Source of the DNA: Branchiostoma floridae
Lineage: Eukaryota; Chordata; Leptocardii; Amphioxiformes; Branchiostomatidae
Length of the DNA stretch: 53,486 nucleotides
Direction of reading: 5' to 3'
NCBI RefSeq assembly: GCF_000003815.2
Contig: NC_049982.1
Span: 29,997,648 to 30,051,133, forward strand
The notes beneath the pieces are model-generated. The model did no database searches and had not been told where the DNA came from. It was given only the letters and a program-made list of their open reading frames with translations. The first letter of the stretch is position 1, and every line of letters begins with the position of its first letter. Of this stretch, positions 44,064 to 53,486 are shown piece after piece. The translations under genes and the position numbers were made by a program.

Positions 44064-45364
44064 AACATCTTCCACGGTGCCATGTCTCTGGACCAGCTAT
44101 ACCAGTCTCGTCCCGTGCCCAGTTTTGGGAACCACCGATGTCCAATCAAAGGACTGTATCTGTGCGGAAGTGGTGCACACCCGGGTAAGTCACACATCTT
44201 ATCTACCTTGGTTCAATTACAATGTCAGAGAATTTTTTTTTACTGTAAAATTAATAAAATGAAAGGAATAGCGCAGGCTTTATTGAAACGACAAAAAGTA
44301 CAATGACTTTTATATGGTCAAATATATACAAAAATGTGGATACACTTATAAATCTTAAAACCCTACCAACTAAACAATATAGGATAATAAGAAAAGCTCC
44401 ATACAATCAGGTAGTGCTAAATAAACATCTCAGTGTATCTTTTCTAATCACAAAGCAATCTTTTATGTAGTTAGTAAACCTATCTTCAACAGCATAAGGG
44501 GTGTCAGATCTAAAGATATACATGTATTAGTAAAATCTACTTCTGGTATAGAGTATAAATGTGCACATTTTCGTTGAATCATGTTTGGTCCATTTTGTGT
44601 TTTTGTCGTCTATTGTATCAGGCTCTTTTGTGGAGATGTGACGTTAACCTTTACTTAAAGTACATCATTCTACAGCATCAAATGCTCTATCTGAAGTTCT
44701 TTTCCTGGGACATTTTTTGGGCAAGAACCTAAATAGCACCCTGACAACAACTTGCAGCAACTTTGAAACATTTAAAAAGTGGATATTTTGAGAAAATGAT
44801 GCTAAGGCCACAGCAAGTAAATTTTGGGTAAAAAAAAAACAATCATACCTAAAGTTTCAAAATAGACACCATAAACGTTGTAACAAGATTTGAGAGTGAC
44901 AGAACGTGGCAACACAACTAGCAAGGCATTCATTCATGTACTGAAGAAGTGAACTTGTGTAGTAAAAGTGATACTCGTGTGGTACACTGGTATCACTTGC
45001 CAAGCTGACAACTACATTCATGGCTTCTATATTGGTGGCACTTTTACAACTATCCAACAAGTTTCACTGCTGCAACTGCAGTCATGGCTACCTCCCTAGT
45101 GTCACTTCTATAATATTTAAGTATAATCATTACGCTACAACACAACATGTTTGCCTATTTTGGTCTATCTGACCATCCCTGCCAAAGAGGAAAAAAAATT
45201 TTTTTTCTGAAATCAGGCAAAAATTAACATTTACTTACTGTGGCCTAAGTATCATCACCTTAAATTTTGATTCCATGGCACGTGTTTATGTTCCAGGTGG
45301 AGGGGTGATGGGAGCAGCAGGAAAGAATGCTGCAAGCGTGGCTCTCGCTGATCTCAGGAGATGA
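44064..45364 (+). CDS. PYROXD2: PYROXD2 C-terminal exons only
   Basis: Two exons: 44064-44184 (acceptor TTGTGACTTTTAG, donor CACCCGG|GTAAGT) and 45297-45364 (acceptor TTTATGTTCCAG, stop TGA). Joined, they encode [39 protein letters not shown] and [14 protein letters not shown], which match the closing section of PYROXD2, a mitochondrial FAD-dependent amine-oxidase-fold protein. [20 protein letters not shown] is the C-terminal flavin-binding signature of that family. The normal protein has about 580 residues, of which only about 63 are here. I found no upstream PYROXD2 exon in the 20 kb before it. So it is either the tail of a gene broken by misassembly or a duplicated fragment. The splice sites and frame are intact. 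An AATAAA lies at about 45766. Confidence 0.8.
44185..45296. other. Intron of the PYROXD2 fragment
   Basis: AT-rich, no exon or recognised repeat. Confidence 0.5.
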
Positions 45365-45833
45365 AGTTGACTATCATCTAATAGATAACAATGCTAACTA
45401 TTATAATCATATTATACAATATTCAATCATATTTTACTAACAGTGGGAAAGAAATTACCTTACTTAGGGCTATAAACCTAGTTAACTTAATTGACATATT
45501 TCATGTTGATTTAAACCTTCAAATTTATTGATATAATATTTCAAGCTCATACCATGACTACTATATATTTTATCCATTGTTTTAATTCTATTGTGAATCA
45601 AGTTAAATGAACAAGTGCAATTATTAGACACAAGTTCCGACTTTCGAGGAAAATTTTTAATCCTTACATTGTACAATGTAGATCCATTGATATTCTTATT
45701 ATATACGCAATTGTGTATCCAAAATGTATGGTTCAGATTGTGTGTCAGAAATGAACAGACTGGTCAATAAATCATACCATTGAACTTCTCAAATAGAAAA
45801 AAAATGCACAGGTCCCTTGTGATCTCTTAGTAA

Positions 45834-46033
45834 GGCTTAGGTCACATTTCCAAACCGGGGCCCGGCCGGTCAGCTTTCGGGAGCGAAAACAATTATATAA
45901 GAAGTATCAAAATTCACAAAAGGTGGAAAGAAGATTCCTGGGCAGGATTTTTGTATATTTCCAGGTAGACATTGTAATTTTTCGTTTCTTAAAACATCCC
46001 GGCCGGGCCCCGGTTTTGGAACGTGACCGAAGC
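45834..46033. mobile_element. GC-ended foldback MITE
   Basis: The left arm GGCTTAGGTCACATTTCC, then AAACCGGGGCCCGGCCGG, is mirrored by CCGGCCGGGCCCCGGTTTT and GGAACGTGACCGAAGCC. About 200 bp, non-coding. Confidence 0.8.
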
Positions 46034-46043
46034 CGAACCTTAA

Positions 46044-46388
46044 GCTAAGGGCACAACCCACCGCACGTGCAATTTGTCCGTACTTTTTTTTTTTTTTAGA
46101 GGCCACGTCCGCCACGTATTTCTAAAAACGTTCAGGCTGTACAGGGTAGGCGTGTCGCCCGTACTGGCACGTACGTTGGGGGGGGGGGGGGGGTGTCCAT
46201 AGCCCGATGGCACACAAAGTTTTGCCTGCACGTAAAGTTCTACGGCATGTCTGCGTGCTCCAAAATCCGCCGGATTCCCTACGTGTTCGTACGGAGGCGA
46301 TACTTACCACTTACGGATCCCAAATGATTGCCCACATTTTAGCACGTAGTCAGCACGCATTTGCACGTACGGCGGGTTGTGCCCTTAG
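46044..46388. mobile_element. Complete GGGCACAACCC element, TTA duplication
   Basis: Left end AGCTAAGGGCACAACCC; right end GGGTTGTGCCCTTAGCT. Flanks are TTA on both sides (46041-46043 reads TAA in register with the palindromic end, so a one-base ambiguity remains). The interior has CGTTCAGGCTGTACAGGG, ACGGCATGTCTGCGTGCTCC and a G-run. Same family as 20319-20730, 29185-29280 and 47004-47416. No transposase. Confidence 0.8.
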
Positions 46389-47003
46389 CTTTATATTTCA
46401 CCGATAACAGATTTCATAGACAAAGAAACAGATTTTCTCCCATTGTATTTTTTTCTCTCAATAATAAATGGTACTTTTACATCTTGCTTCATATTTTGTA
46501 TAAAGTCAAGGGTCACAAAAATCCAACTTTGGTCCTGTGTGGTTGCTTGATCTAGTCAGTTTATATAACCTCGTAGCCGGCGCATGCCTCTACTGTCATA
46601 TGTTACATTTCGAAAAAGTAGTCTGCTAACGAACCAAAGTTGCATTATAGTACTTGAATGCAAATTTTGTACATTCGCAGACTACTGTTGTAATTACTAT
46701 TTATTTTATAGTTGGCCCAAAAGGAAATAAGCTGTTAGACCAGTTTACTATTTACTTAAAGCAAACCTCCTTGCTCAAAGCGACTTGACTGGCAGTGTCT
46801 GCTCTCTAGTTTTCTCGGGAAAAAAAGGTACACAGAATTTCATTTTTACCCCGCAAAAAAAATAAGATCGTGCCTTTTATGTTGACATGAACATGCATGA
46901 CATATTATGTTACTGATGAATTGAATACTACTAGCCTAAGTTCTTTTCTGTGTGTGTGTGTGTTTTGTTATAGAAAGCGATGGTTGTTTGTGTCTAAATC
47001 GAA
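46389..47003. other. Intergenic, nothing recognised
   Basis: AT-rich, short frames only. Confidence 0.4.
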
Positions 47004-47416
47004 GGGCACAACCTGCCGTACGTGCAAATATGTGCTGTTTACGTGCCAAAACGTGGGCAACCTTTTTGGGATCCGTAAGTGATAAGTACCGCCGCCGTAA
47101 CCCGTCGTACGTGCAAATACGTGCTGTCTACGTGGCTGCCAAAACGTGGGCAATCTTTTTGGGATCCGTAACTGGTAAGTACCGCCGCCCTACGAACTAG
47201 TAGGGAATACGACGGATTTTGGAACACGCAGACACGCCGTAGAACTTCACGTGCAGGCAAAACTTTGTGTGCCATCGGGCTGCGGCTTCGCCAGTACGTG
47301 CCAGTCCGGGCGACGCGCCTGCCCTGTACAGCCCTAACGTTTTCAGAAATACGTGGCAGACGAGGCCACCCAAAAAAAAACGTATGGACAAATTGCACGT
47401 TCGGCGGGTTGTGCCC
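47004..47416. mobile_element. GGGCACAACCC element with internal duplication
   Basis: Ends GGGCACAACCTGCCGTACGT and (inverse) GGGCACAACCCGCCGAACGT. The left part is duplicated in tandem: CGTACGTGCAAATA, TACGTG, CCAAAACGTGGGCAA and TTTTTGGGATCCGTAA occur at about 47016-47099 and 47104-47190. The right part has ACGGATTTTGGAACACGC and GCCCTGTACAGCCC. Confidence 0.8.
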
Positions 47417-48696
47417 TAAGCTTTAACGTATATAAGGCGACTGAGGCATTTTGAGTTGGTTTACACGAGTGTGTTTATTCCAAAAGACCTTCCCCTCCAA
47501 CCACACCGGAAACAATGTAGCTAGGATGTGACAAGGGGGTTTACAAAGGATGGGAGTCGAGCCATGAATCCATCCTATTCTAGTTTCAATTCGCTAGTCT
47601 GATCGCATCGGAGAAGAACATTACTTTCCTGAATTTCTTTTCATTTGCTTAAAAGATCATAGACGACACTTAACAACTAGTAGACAACCTCGCCACGAGA
47701 CCAACGCCCAAACACATACGGCCTTGCTCACAACTTCCAACTATGCGGAATCTGGAAAAAGTGGAGAGGCTATGTGTCACAGGTCGGTATAGTGGTGACA
47801 ATTTCCCCGAGCTTTAGTTTAAGGTAACGCCAAGAGCATTGTGTACAGTCACTGTGTCAAACGTACCCAGTGATGCACTGTGTGCGCATGCCGTGCAGTC
47901 TCTAACCTCCCCCAGTCCAGATTTCATAAGTCTGTATAGGATTGTGGTTTTTGCGGACACAGTCTAGTCCTGAAGTATGTGTGAAGACCTGTATCTGTAT
48001 GTGAGAGAGGTGAGTATTAGAAATACAGTCTTGTTCAGCGGTTATTTCATTGGACTGTGCCAGGCACTCTTTAAGTAGGCGCATGCGGGGTTTTAATTTT
48101 TTTCTTTTAAATCGCAATTACCAAATGGCGCAAATGGATGCATCTACATTTTTGCGCAAAGTTGATAAGTGAAAATTGTTTTATCACTACAATTTACTTT
48201 TTATGCATTTTCAAACATTGTGCAGTTAAGAAAATTTTCATCAAGCTGTGACTACTTTTTAAAGGTAAAAACACGTACTAGTACCTCCAAATTTTTTTAT
48301 TTTGATTTTGGCTATCAGTCCATTTTGTTCACGGGATGACCTAATTCTCGCGAGAGTTGCGAAAACTAGGTATAGACTTGCGTGGATCTTCTGCCTCTTA
48401 CACCACCTCCTTGCGGAGTAGGAGTAAGTAGGACTTGGGCAGCTCCCAGCAATCATTGTACATTTTGTTTTTAATGCAGTGGCATCACAGTGATTTCTAA
48501 TAACCTGCTCATCTGGGCTTTATACGCAAGTGCGTCGCTCGTCAGTACTGTGACGATAATAGGTACAACAGAAAATAGGTACAACCTGTCCATGCTTACG
48601 TCAATGAATTGTCTAATCAAATATTACTAAACCTGTTAATAAAAGAATACGATTACCATGAATAAACTTTATTTTTAAATTTCAAACCAACCTAGG
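47417..48696. other. Intergenic upstream of the methyltransferase
   Basis: No gene seen. The sequence just before the ATG (TTCAAACCAACCTAG|G) looks like an acceptor, so a non-coding first exon of the methyltransferase may lie in this stretch. Confidence 0.4.
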
Positions 48697-51460
48697 ATGT
48701 CTTCAAAAGAAGTAGAAACACAACCGTTTGACGACGATTTCGAAAGTGCCAGGGAATACCTGGAATTCCATTGGCCTGACGTCATGGCGATAGACAACGT
48801 GGATGAGGGAGCGGCCATGCCGTGGATCATGGATCAGTTTCATCGGACCTTCACTGAAGGTGATGTGGTCTAGGATAAGTTTTGGCGACGCCTCAGGGGC
48901 GAGCCTAATAGTATAGTTTGCGGCCGTTTGACAAGAATTCACAAAATCTCGAAGGCATGTCAGGAATTTTTCTACAGGCATGTGTAGTTGCATCATCCCT
49001 TTAGAGGGTAATAACTTAGGAATGTGTTGACGGATCTTCATATTATTTAGAATTTAGATAGCTTCAGAGATACCTTACATAATTTAATGCTAATCTTGAA
49101 AATCGGGCGCCTATTTGCATAATCAAAGAAGAAGGTTTATAAAGACACTGCATTTCATGTTAGAATGCAAATTAAAAAATATGCCATATATAAATCAAAA
49201 GTGAGAAATATTAGGCTTACTGTTTTATAGTAAAGTTTTTATTGCCACACTTATTGTTAATGTTTTAGTTCTTCTCTCCTGTCATATCAAACTTTACATG
49301 CAACCGTTTTTTCCTTATTTCCGTATTCATCTTGTCCTTTTGCATTTTTTCATCATTTGATCATTGTTGTGACATTGTTTTTTACCTTTCTGTTTGTTAT
49401 TGTTGTTCTTGTTGCAGACAAACACTTTGGTGAAAGACTGTTAGACGTTGGAACGGGTCCGACAGTGTACCAGCTGATTAGCGCCAGCCGAGTTTTTACA
49501 GACATCGTCTGCTCGGATATTCATCAGGTTGGGATGGGCGTGTTATAGATACTAACATTTGAACCTTCATTCCTTATCAAATCTATAAAGGCATTTTGAT
49601 GTGATTGTATGGATGACATCCGCGCGAGCATCAATTTTCTGCCGTTATAAAAACGTCATTGACCGTAATGTAAATCTTAAAAAAAACGCAGCTTCAAAAA
49701 TGAGCAAATATGCAAAGATTGCCAAAATGATATTGGAAAATTCGGGGGGGGGGGCATTAAAGATCTACAGGCTTTTGCAACAATTTTGAGGTTCACAAAA
49801 GATGTACTTCATTTTATCACATCGACATGGCCTAATTACTTATTATTTTCTAGACATATGAATCTTCAGATCTATCCATCAATGTATATTTTCACTGACA
49901 TATTTTTCTGACTTTTAGATACCTAGTACAAATGGAGTTCAAGTGGGCTCTATCTAGAGATTTAGATAGATTTTCAATTGAGTATTTAGATAGATTTTCA
50001 ATTGAGCATTTTTAGCTAAACATGGTGTTTCACTACAGATCTTTGTGATAGATTTCAGATCAATGTTAGATCTATGTAGGTGTATATGGATTACTATTAG
50101 CTGCATTGACTGCTACCACCTATGAAGTATAAATTTAAAGAAAAATAGCAATGGTTCCTGAACAATTTTAGTATATACTATGATCCATACTTCCTAATTC
50201 AGAGTGGTGCAGATAAAATTTGTGTGGTGTAGGTAATTGTAATCTGCATCAGTGCAGGTATGCCTAAAACGTATTTCCAGCCATGAATTCTTAATAACAA
50301 AATTTATACATCTTAAGGGAGCCCTGGAGGAGATAAGGAAATGGAAGAATGATGATACAGACGCTTTCGACTGGAGCTCTGCACTAAAGCATGTCTCTGG
50401 ATTGGAGGGCACGAGGTAAGGGAGCTGTGAGGATATTTTACATACAATGTGCTACATTGTGTTCTTTGTAATGCAACCTTACTTTCATGGAGTGGGTTGG
50501 AATGTGTCAGCAAATCTTAATCTGTACATTTCTGTTTCTCTGTTCAAGGTGGGAAGAACGCCAAGGGCAGCTGAGGCGTGCCATCAAAGACACAGTGTTT
50601 TGTGACGTACATAATGAGAACCCTCTACATCCGGCTGTGTTCCGTCCGTTCGATACCATCATCTCCACGTACTGCCTGGAGGGAGCCTGTTTCAACAAGG
50701 GAAGGTAAAACGTACTTTCACGTCATTCTTGATCAAATTTGAATCAGATAACTCAAGATATACCTGGATAAGTCTTAACACTATAACTCTATTCAAACCG
50801 GGTGGGGGACGGCTTTTGAGGCCTGCGCCAAAATCCATGTCGTATAACGTCGATACGGCTTACGCTAGAGCCACCAAATTTCGTGAGTTCGAATTTCCTG
50901 AATTTTTAGATTTTCTAAATTTTAGTTGGTAACAATTTCAAGAACTTTTTTAACAAATGTCCATTTTTTCGGGTTTCCATGGCAGCGTATGGGTACACAC
51001 CCCAAGTAGTAAAGACGGAATCATTTTGCAAAGGACTTTGGTCCGCGAACTTAAGTTGTCTCTAGTATGTTAAATATCGATTTGAAATACAAACCTAATG
51101 GTCACAGCTTACCTTATGAATTTGCGTTGTCTAAGGTCGACCTACAAAAAAGCCGTGAAGAACGTTTGCTCCCTACTGAAGCCAGGTGGCTACATCATCT
51201 TACTGTCCTACATCGGGGTGACCTACTATCTCAAAGACGGTAAAAAGGACCCGGATAATCTTCGCCTCGACACAGACTTCGTCTTGAAGAGTCTATCTGA
51301 AGCAGGCATCACGGTTCTGGAGGCGTCTGAATTTAAAACTCCTGACAGGGATGCATGCAGTTATAGCGACGTAAAAAGTATCCTGTATGTGGTGGGCAAG
51401 AAGGATTTAAATGGAGACTACCTACGTCTCCTGAGCGAGAACAACGATAATGGTGTTTGA
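48697..51460 (+). CDS. NNMT/PNMT/TEMT-family SAM methyltransferase
   Basis: Five exons with GT-AG junctions: 48697-48859, 49418-49527, 50318-50415, 50549-50704 and 51136-51460. They join without a frame break to 283 aa, against 264-283 in the family. These cytosolic enzymes move a methyl group from S-adenosylmethionine to small amines: nicotinamide, phenylethanolamine or thioethers. Family marks in order: YLEFHW near 21-26, the SAM-binding glycine motif LLDVGTGPTVYQLI (62-75), IVCSDIH (84-90, acidic end of strand 2), EEIRKWKNDDTDAFDWS (95-111), LEGTRWEER, FCDVHNENPL (141-150), FDTIISTYCLEGAC (158-171) and SLLKPGGYIILL (188-199). Substrate cannot be told from sequence. Introns hold a lancelet repeat piece (49030-49200) and a TIR element. 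Gene symbol left open because lancelets may have several family members. Confidence 0.9.
49030..49200 (+). repeat. Worn GCATAATTAATGAG-family repeat in intron 1
   Basis: TTTAGATAGCTTCAGAGATAC, CTATTTGCATAATCAAAGAA and CACTGCATTTCATGTTAG align with the tandem units at 15280-16210. Confidence 0.65.
49590..49832. mobile_element. Short relative of the GGCCATG TIR element
   Basis: Left end GGCATTTTGATGTGATTGTA then TGGATGACATCCGCGCGAGC; right end (inverse) GGCCATGTCGATGTGATAAA. Same termini as 42845-43736, but about 243 bp. The TAA after the right end and ATAAA before the left suggest a 3-bp target duplication. It lies in the second intron of the methyltransferase gene. Confidence 0.65.
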
Positions 51461-51900
51461 AAAAATACAGGTGATGAAAGGTTCATCATCATCATCGTTC
51501 GGCTGCAGCGGTAAAGGTTACGAAAGAATAATTGTTTGTTTGTTAGTTTTTTTATTTGGATCTCTCTTAGTGAATATTATACCACTATTTTACCTGAAGT
51601 CCGTGACAATTTTTGTACAGTTAAACTTAACATAAGGAACAAAACCTTAGCATACAATTCTTTTTAATAGAATAAGTAACGAAAAGTATGGTTTCTTTAA
51701 AAATTAATTGTCGTTCAAAGTTTAAGATGAATTATAGGAACAGTTTTAAACTTTTATTTGTATGATTAGATTGTGTTGTCTTTTTCTGCTGTGTGTAAAA
51801 TTAAGGATGGTTATTAAGGATGGTTCGCTGTCGTTGTAATGTCTGGGTATAGGTGTTATGGTTGGCTTTTGGTTTTAATTCATTTTTGTTTCTCAGGTAT
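51461..51900. other. 3' flank of the methyltransferase
   Basis: Probably 3' untranslated region and flank. An AATAAA is found only at about 51956, inside the repeat block that follows. Confidence 0.4.
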
Positions 51901-52789
51901 TGTCTTGTCTCTGATGTGGACAGTCTGTGCCTTGACACTACATATATGAATGAATGAATAAACTTGATTGCACGACACTGTACAATGTATTGCAGCAACT
52001 ATTACACAGAGTACAAAATAAAGGTACAGGGTAAAACTTGACATTCTAATTACTATAGCAATAAGGGCTAGCATAAGCTTTGATACCATGTTTCAATCGA
52101 GTTCATGAGTGTCGGTACATTTTCTAATAACAAAGCAGTCTTTTATATATTTGCCTATTTTCGTTGTGGGATCCGGAGTTAGTGCCAGTGAAGATAAATT
52201 CATATTCAATGATTCTGTAGAATCCAGTAAAGCATGTCTGAAAAATGATATAAGAAGAAGATTAATAAAGACCTTTATTATACGTTAAACTTCATGCTCT
52301 CTAACAAGATAAGCAAAGGGCAAAGTGAATGTAAATTTAGTTAAATGTTAAATATAGAAAACATGATACAAACGTATATTGTTCATACACAACATAAGAA
52401 CATGTTTCTCTCATTGTCGTATAGGAAACAGTTGACAATAAAATCACACTCTTCTGCTATTGATATTGTCAAATTCTTTGACTGTAAAGGAATGCGGCTA
52501 TGTCTACCCTTTTCAACATCGCGTTTGTGTGAACTAACACGGACTTTTGTGATGGATGTTCTGTGTCGAGTGTTATATAACTTAAGTTCAACTGCAGTAC
52601 TGTTAAAAGCCTCTAGGGGGCCATTATTGAAGTTGCCGTTAAAAGTGCTTACCTGCCTGCCAGTTATAAACAGATCCACCCACGTCGAGTTATGTTGTTA
52701 ACACACCCACACACAAGCTAAACCAAAACGTTATCTTCTAAGCAAACTAGGTAAACATACATACTGAAAATTGCCTGCAGTTAGGCACT
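51901..52789. repeat. 0.9-kb block, copy 2 of a direct repeat
   Basis: Matches 17102-18000 from CTTGTCTCTGATGTGGAC to CTGCAGTTAGGCACT, same orientation, with small indels (for example GGAGTT.AGTGCC, and a missing GCAGTTGTACACGG). High similarity across the whole length suggests recent spread or duplication. Confidence 0.85.
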
Positions 52790-53486
52790 AGTAGTATAGT
52801 AGGGACACGCTGCTATTATTTATTCAGGCGCAAAGCAGGCGCAGGTCAGAGGTCATCGTCTGACGGCCTAGTCTAGGGGTATTTTCTGAGCTCTGGGTAG
52901 GGGTGAAAGAGGGGTCAAGTCGAACTTTTGACCCACCAAGGTAACTATGACACCCCCCCTAATGACCCCTCCCCCTTATGACCCCCCCCCCTCCAATCAT
53001 GAGGGACATGCCCTTATTTGGCCTGGTTGTAAGGCTCTACGCCTTTTTCTTTAATCTATCTATTTTTTTTTTGGTTGAACCAAGGCTCAGGTCGACCTTC
53101 CTACCCACCGAGGAAATTCTTACACCCCCCCCCCCCCCAACACCACCCCCACCTCCCTCTCGTGAGACATGCCCTGAGTCATCACTCGAAGTCTACGTTG
53201 CAAGTAGTAGCGTTGTTCTACTTGTTGTCGTTACATCGGGGAGGTGGTCTGCCAGCCACGTGCCAGTCTTGGCAACCGCTTCGGTAAATAGATTAACCAG
53301 GACCGTAGATTGTCGATGTGACGAGGATCCCATGCAACGATAATACACAGTCTTCCGGCATTAGTATTAAAAGCTTTGCCTCCAATTACAAGTATAAGAT
53401 GTTCGGGTATCAAGTCAAAGGAACAAAGAAAGATGATCGCGGACAAGTCTCCGGCTGTTTTTTTTAAAATTAACTGCCACTAGATT
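52790..53486. other. C-rich end region with imperfect tandem repeat
   Basis: Two related blocks with long C-runs: GTCGAACTTTTGACCCACCA then CCCCCCC (52919-52995), and GTCGACCTTCCTACCCACCG then CCCCCCCC (53092-53140), each followed by TGAG..GACATGCCCT. The right edge has open frames on both strands, none recognised. Confidence 0.5.

Noticed and set aside
42648-44184. Direct fusion of the membrane-anchor exon to the PYROXD2 tail
   Set aside because: Phase 2 donor against phase 0 acceptor gives the wrong PYROXD2 frame.
44032-44262. Second open frame across the PYROXD2 exon
   Set aside because: The PYROXD2 frame matches conserved family sequence and the splice phases; the other is a shadow.
52978-53343. 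121-codon proline-rich frame
   Set aside because: Driven by C-runs in an imperfect tandem repeat; no splice or family support.
53231-53446. Minus-strand frame with LVIGGKAFNTNAG
   Set aside because: Short, at the window edge, no family recognised.

Overview
The window looks like nuclear DNA from an invertebrate deuterostome, most likely a lancelet (Branchiostoma). Genes are split by long introns with GT-AG junctions. Several repeat families have the feel of lancelet repeats: a GAACAAGATAACT / GCTGTGGATNG module, TTTGCATAATTAATGAG units, and a tRNA-headed SINE with a deuterostome-type body. Assignment to genus rests on recognition of repeat style and was not computed. Three runs of N (1950-2304, 3991-4371, 29057-29077) mark assembly gaps.

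Four protein-coding loci are well supported. (1) 29447-18927 (-): a PGAP4/TMEM246-type GPI-glycan GalNAc transferase in two exons around a 9.3 kb intron, 409 aa assembled. (2) 33001-36261 (+): an uninterrupted 1086-codon gene for a leucine-rich-repeat single-pass membrane protein. Its long cytoplasmic tail carries Src-type SH3 and SH2 docking motifs, 14-3-3-like motifs and about ten copies of a 28-residue repeat with a fixed tyrosine. (3) 44064-45364 (+): only the last two exons of PYROXD2, the upstream exons being absent. (4) 48697-51460 (+): a five-exon NNMT/PNMT/TEMT-family small-molecule methyltransferase, 283 aa. Weaker candidate exons lie at 2835-3288 (-), 7927-8097 (+), 9641-9793 (+), 22641-25441 (+, nested inside the PGAP4 intron), 25875-26051 (+) and 42596-42763 (+). 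A broken multi-exon remnant lies at 3829-5040.

Most of the rest is mobile or repetitive DNA. A LINE fragment on the minus strand (13180-11057) has an SGNH-type ORF1 with one stop and an intact APE-type endonuclease but no reverse transcriptase; a 25-bp minisatellite built on GGCGATCGCC lies just past its broken 3' side. Other families: a miniature element with TAATCTCC ends and clear 9-bp target duplications (8650, 20054, 40538, plus partial copies); elements with AGCTAAGGGCACAACCC or GGCCATGTTGATTTG ends and TTA target duplications; AGCCTGG-ended inverted repeats; and a 0.9 kb block present at 17102 and again at 51901. Tandem arrays, CA/GT microsatellites and a repeat family present on both sides of the LRR gene fill much of the remainder.

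The genes do not form a functional cluster. The most unusual object is the LRR receptor-like gene, whose tail has the layout of a multivalent phosphorylation scaffold.
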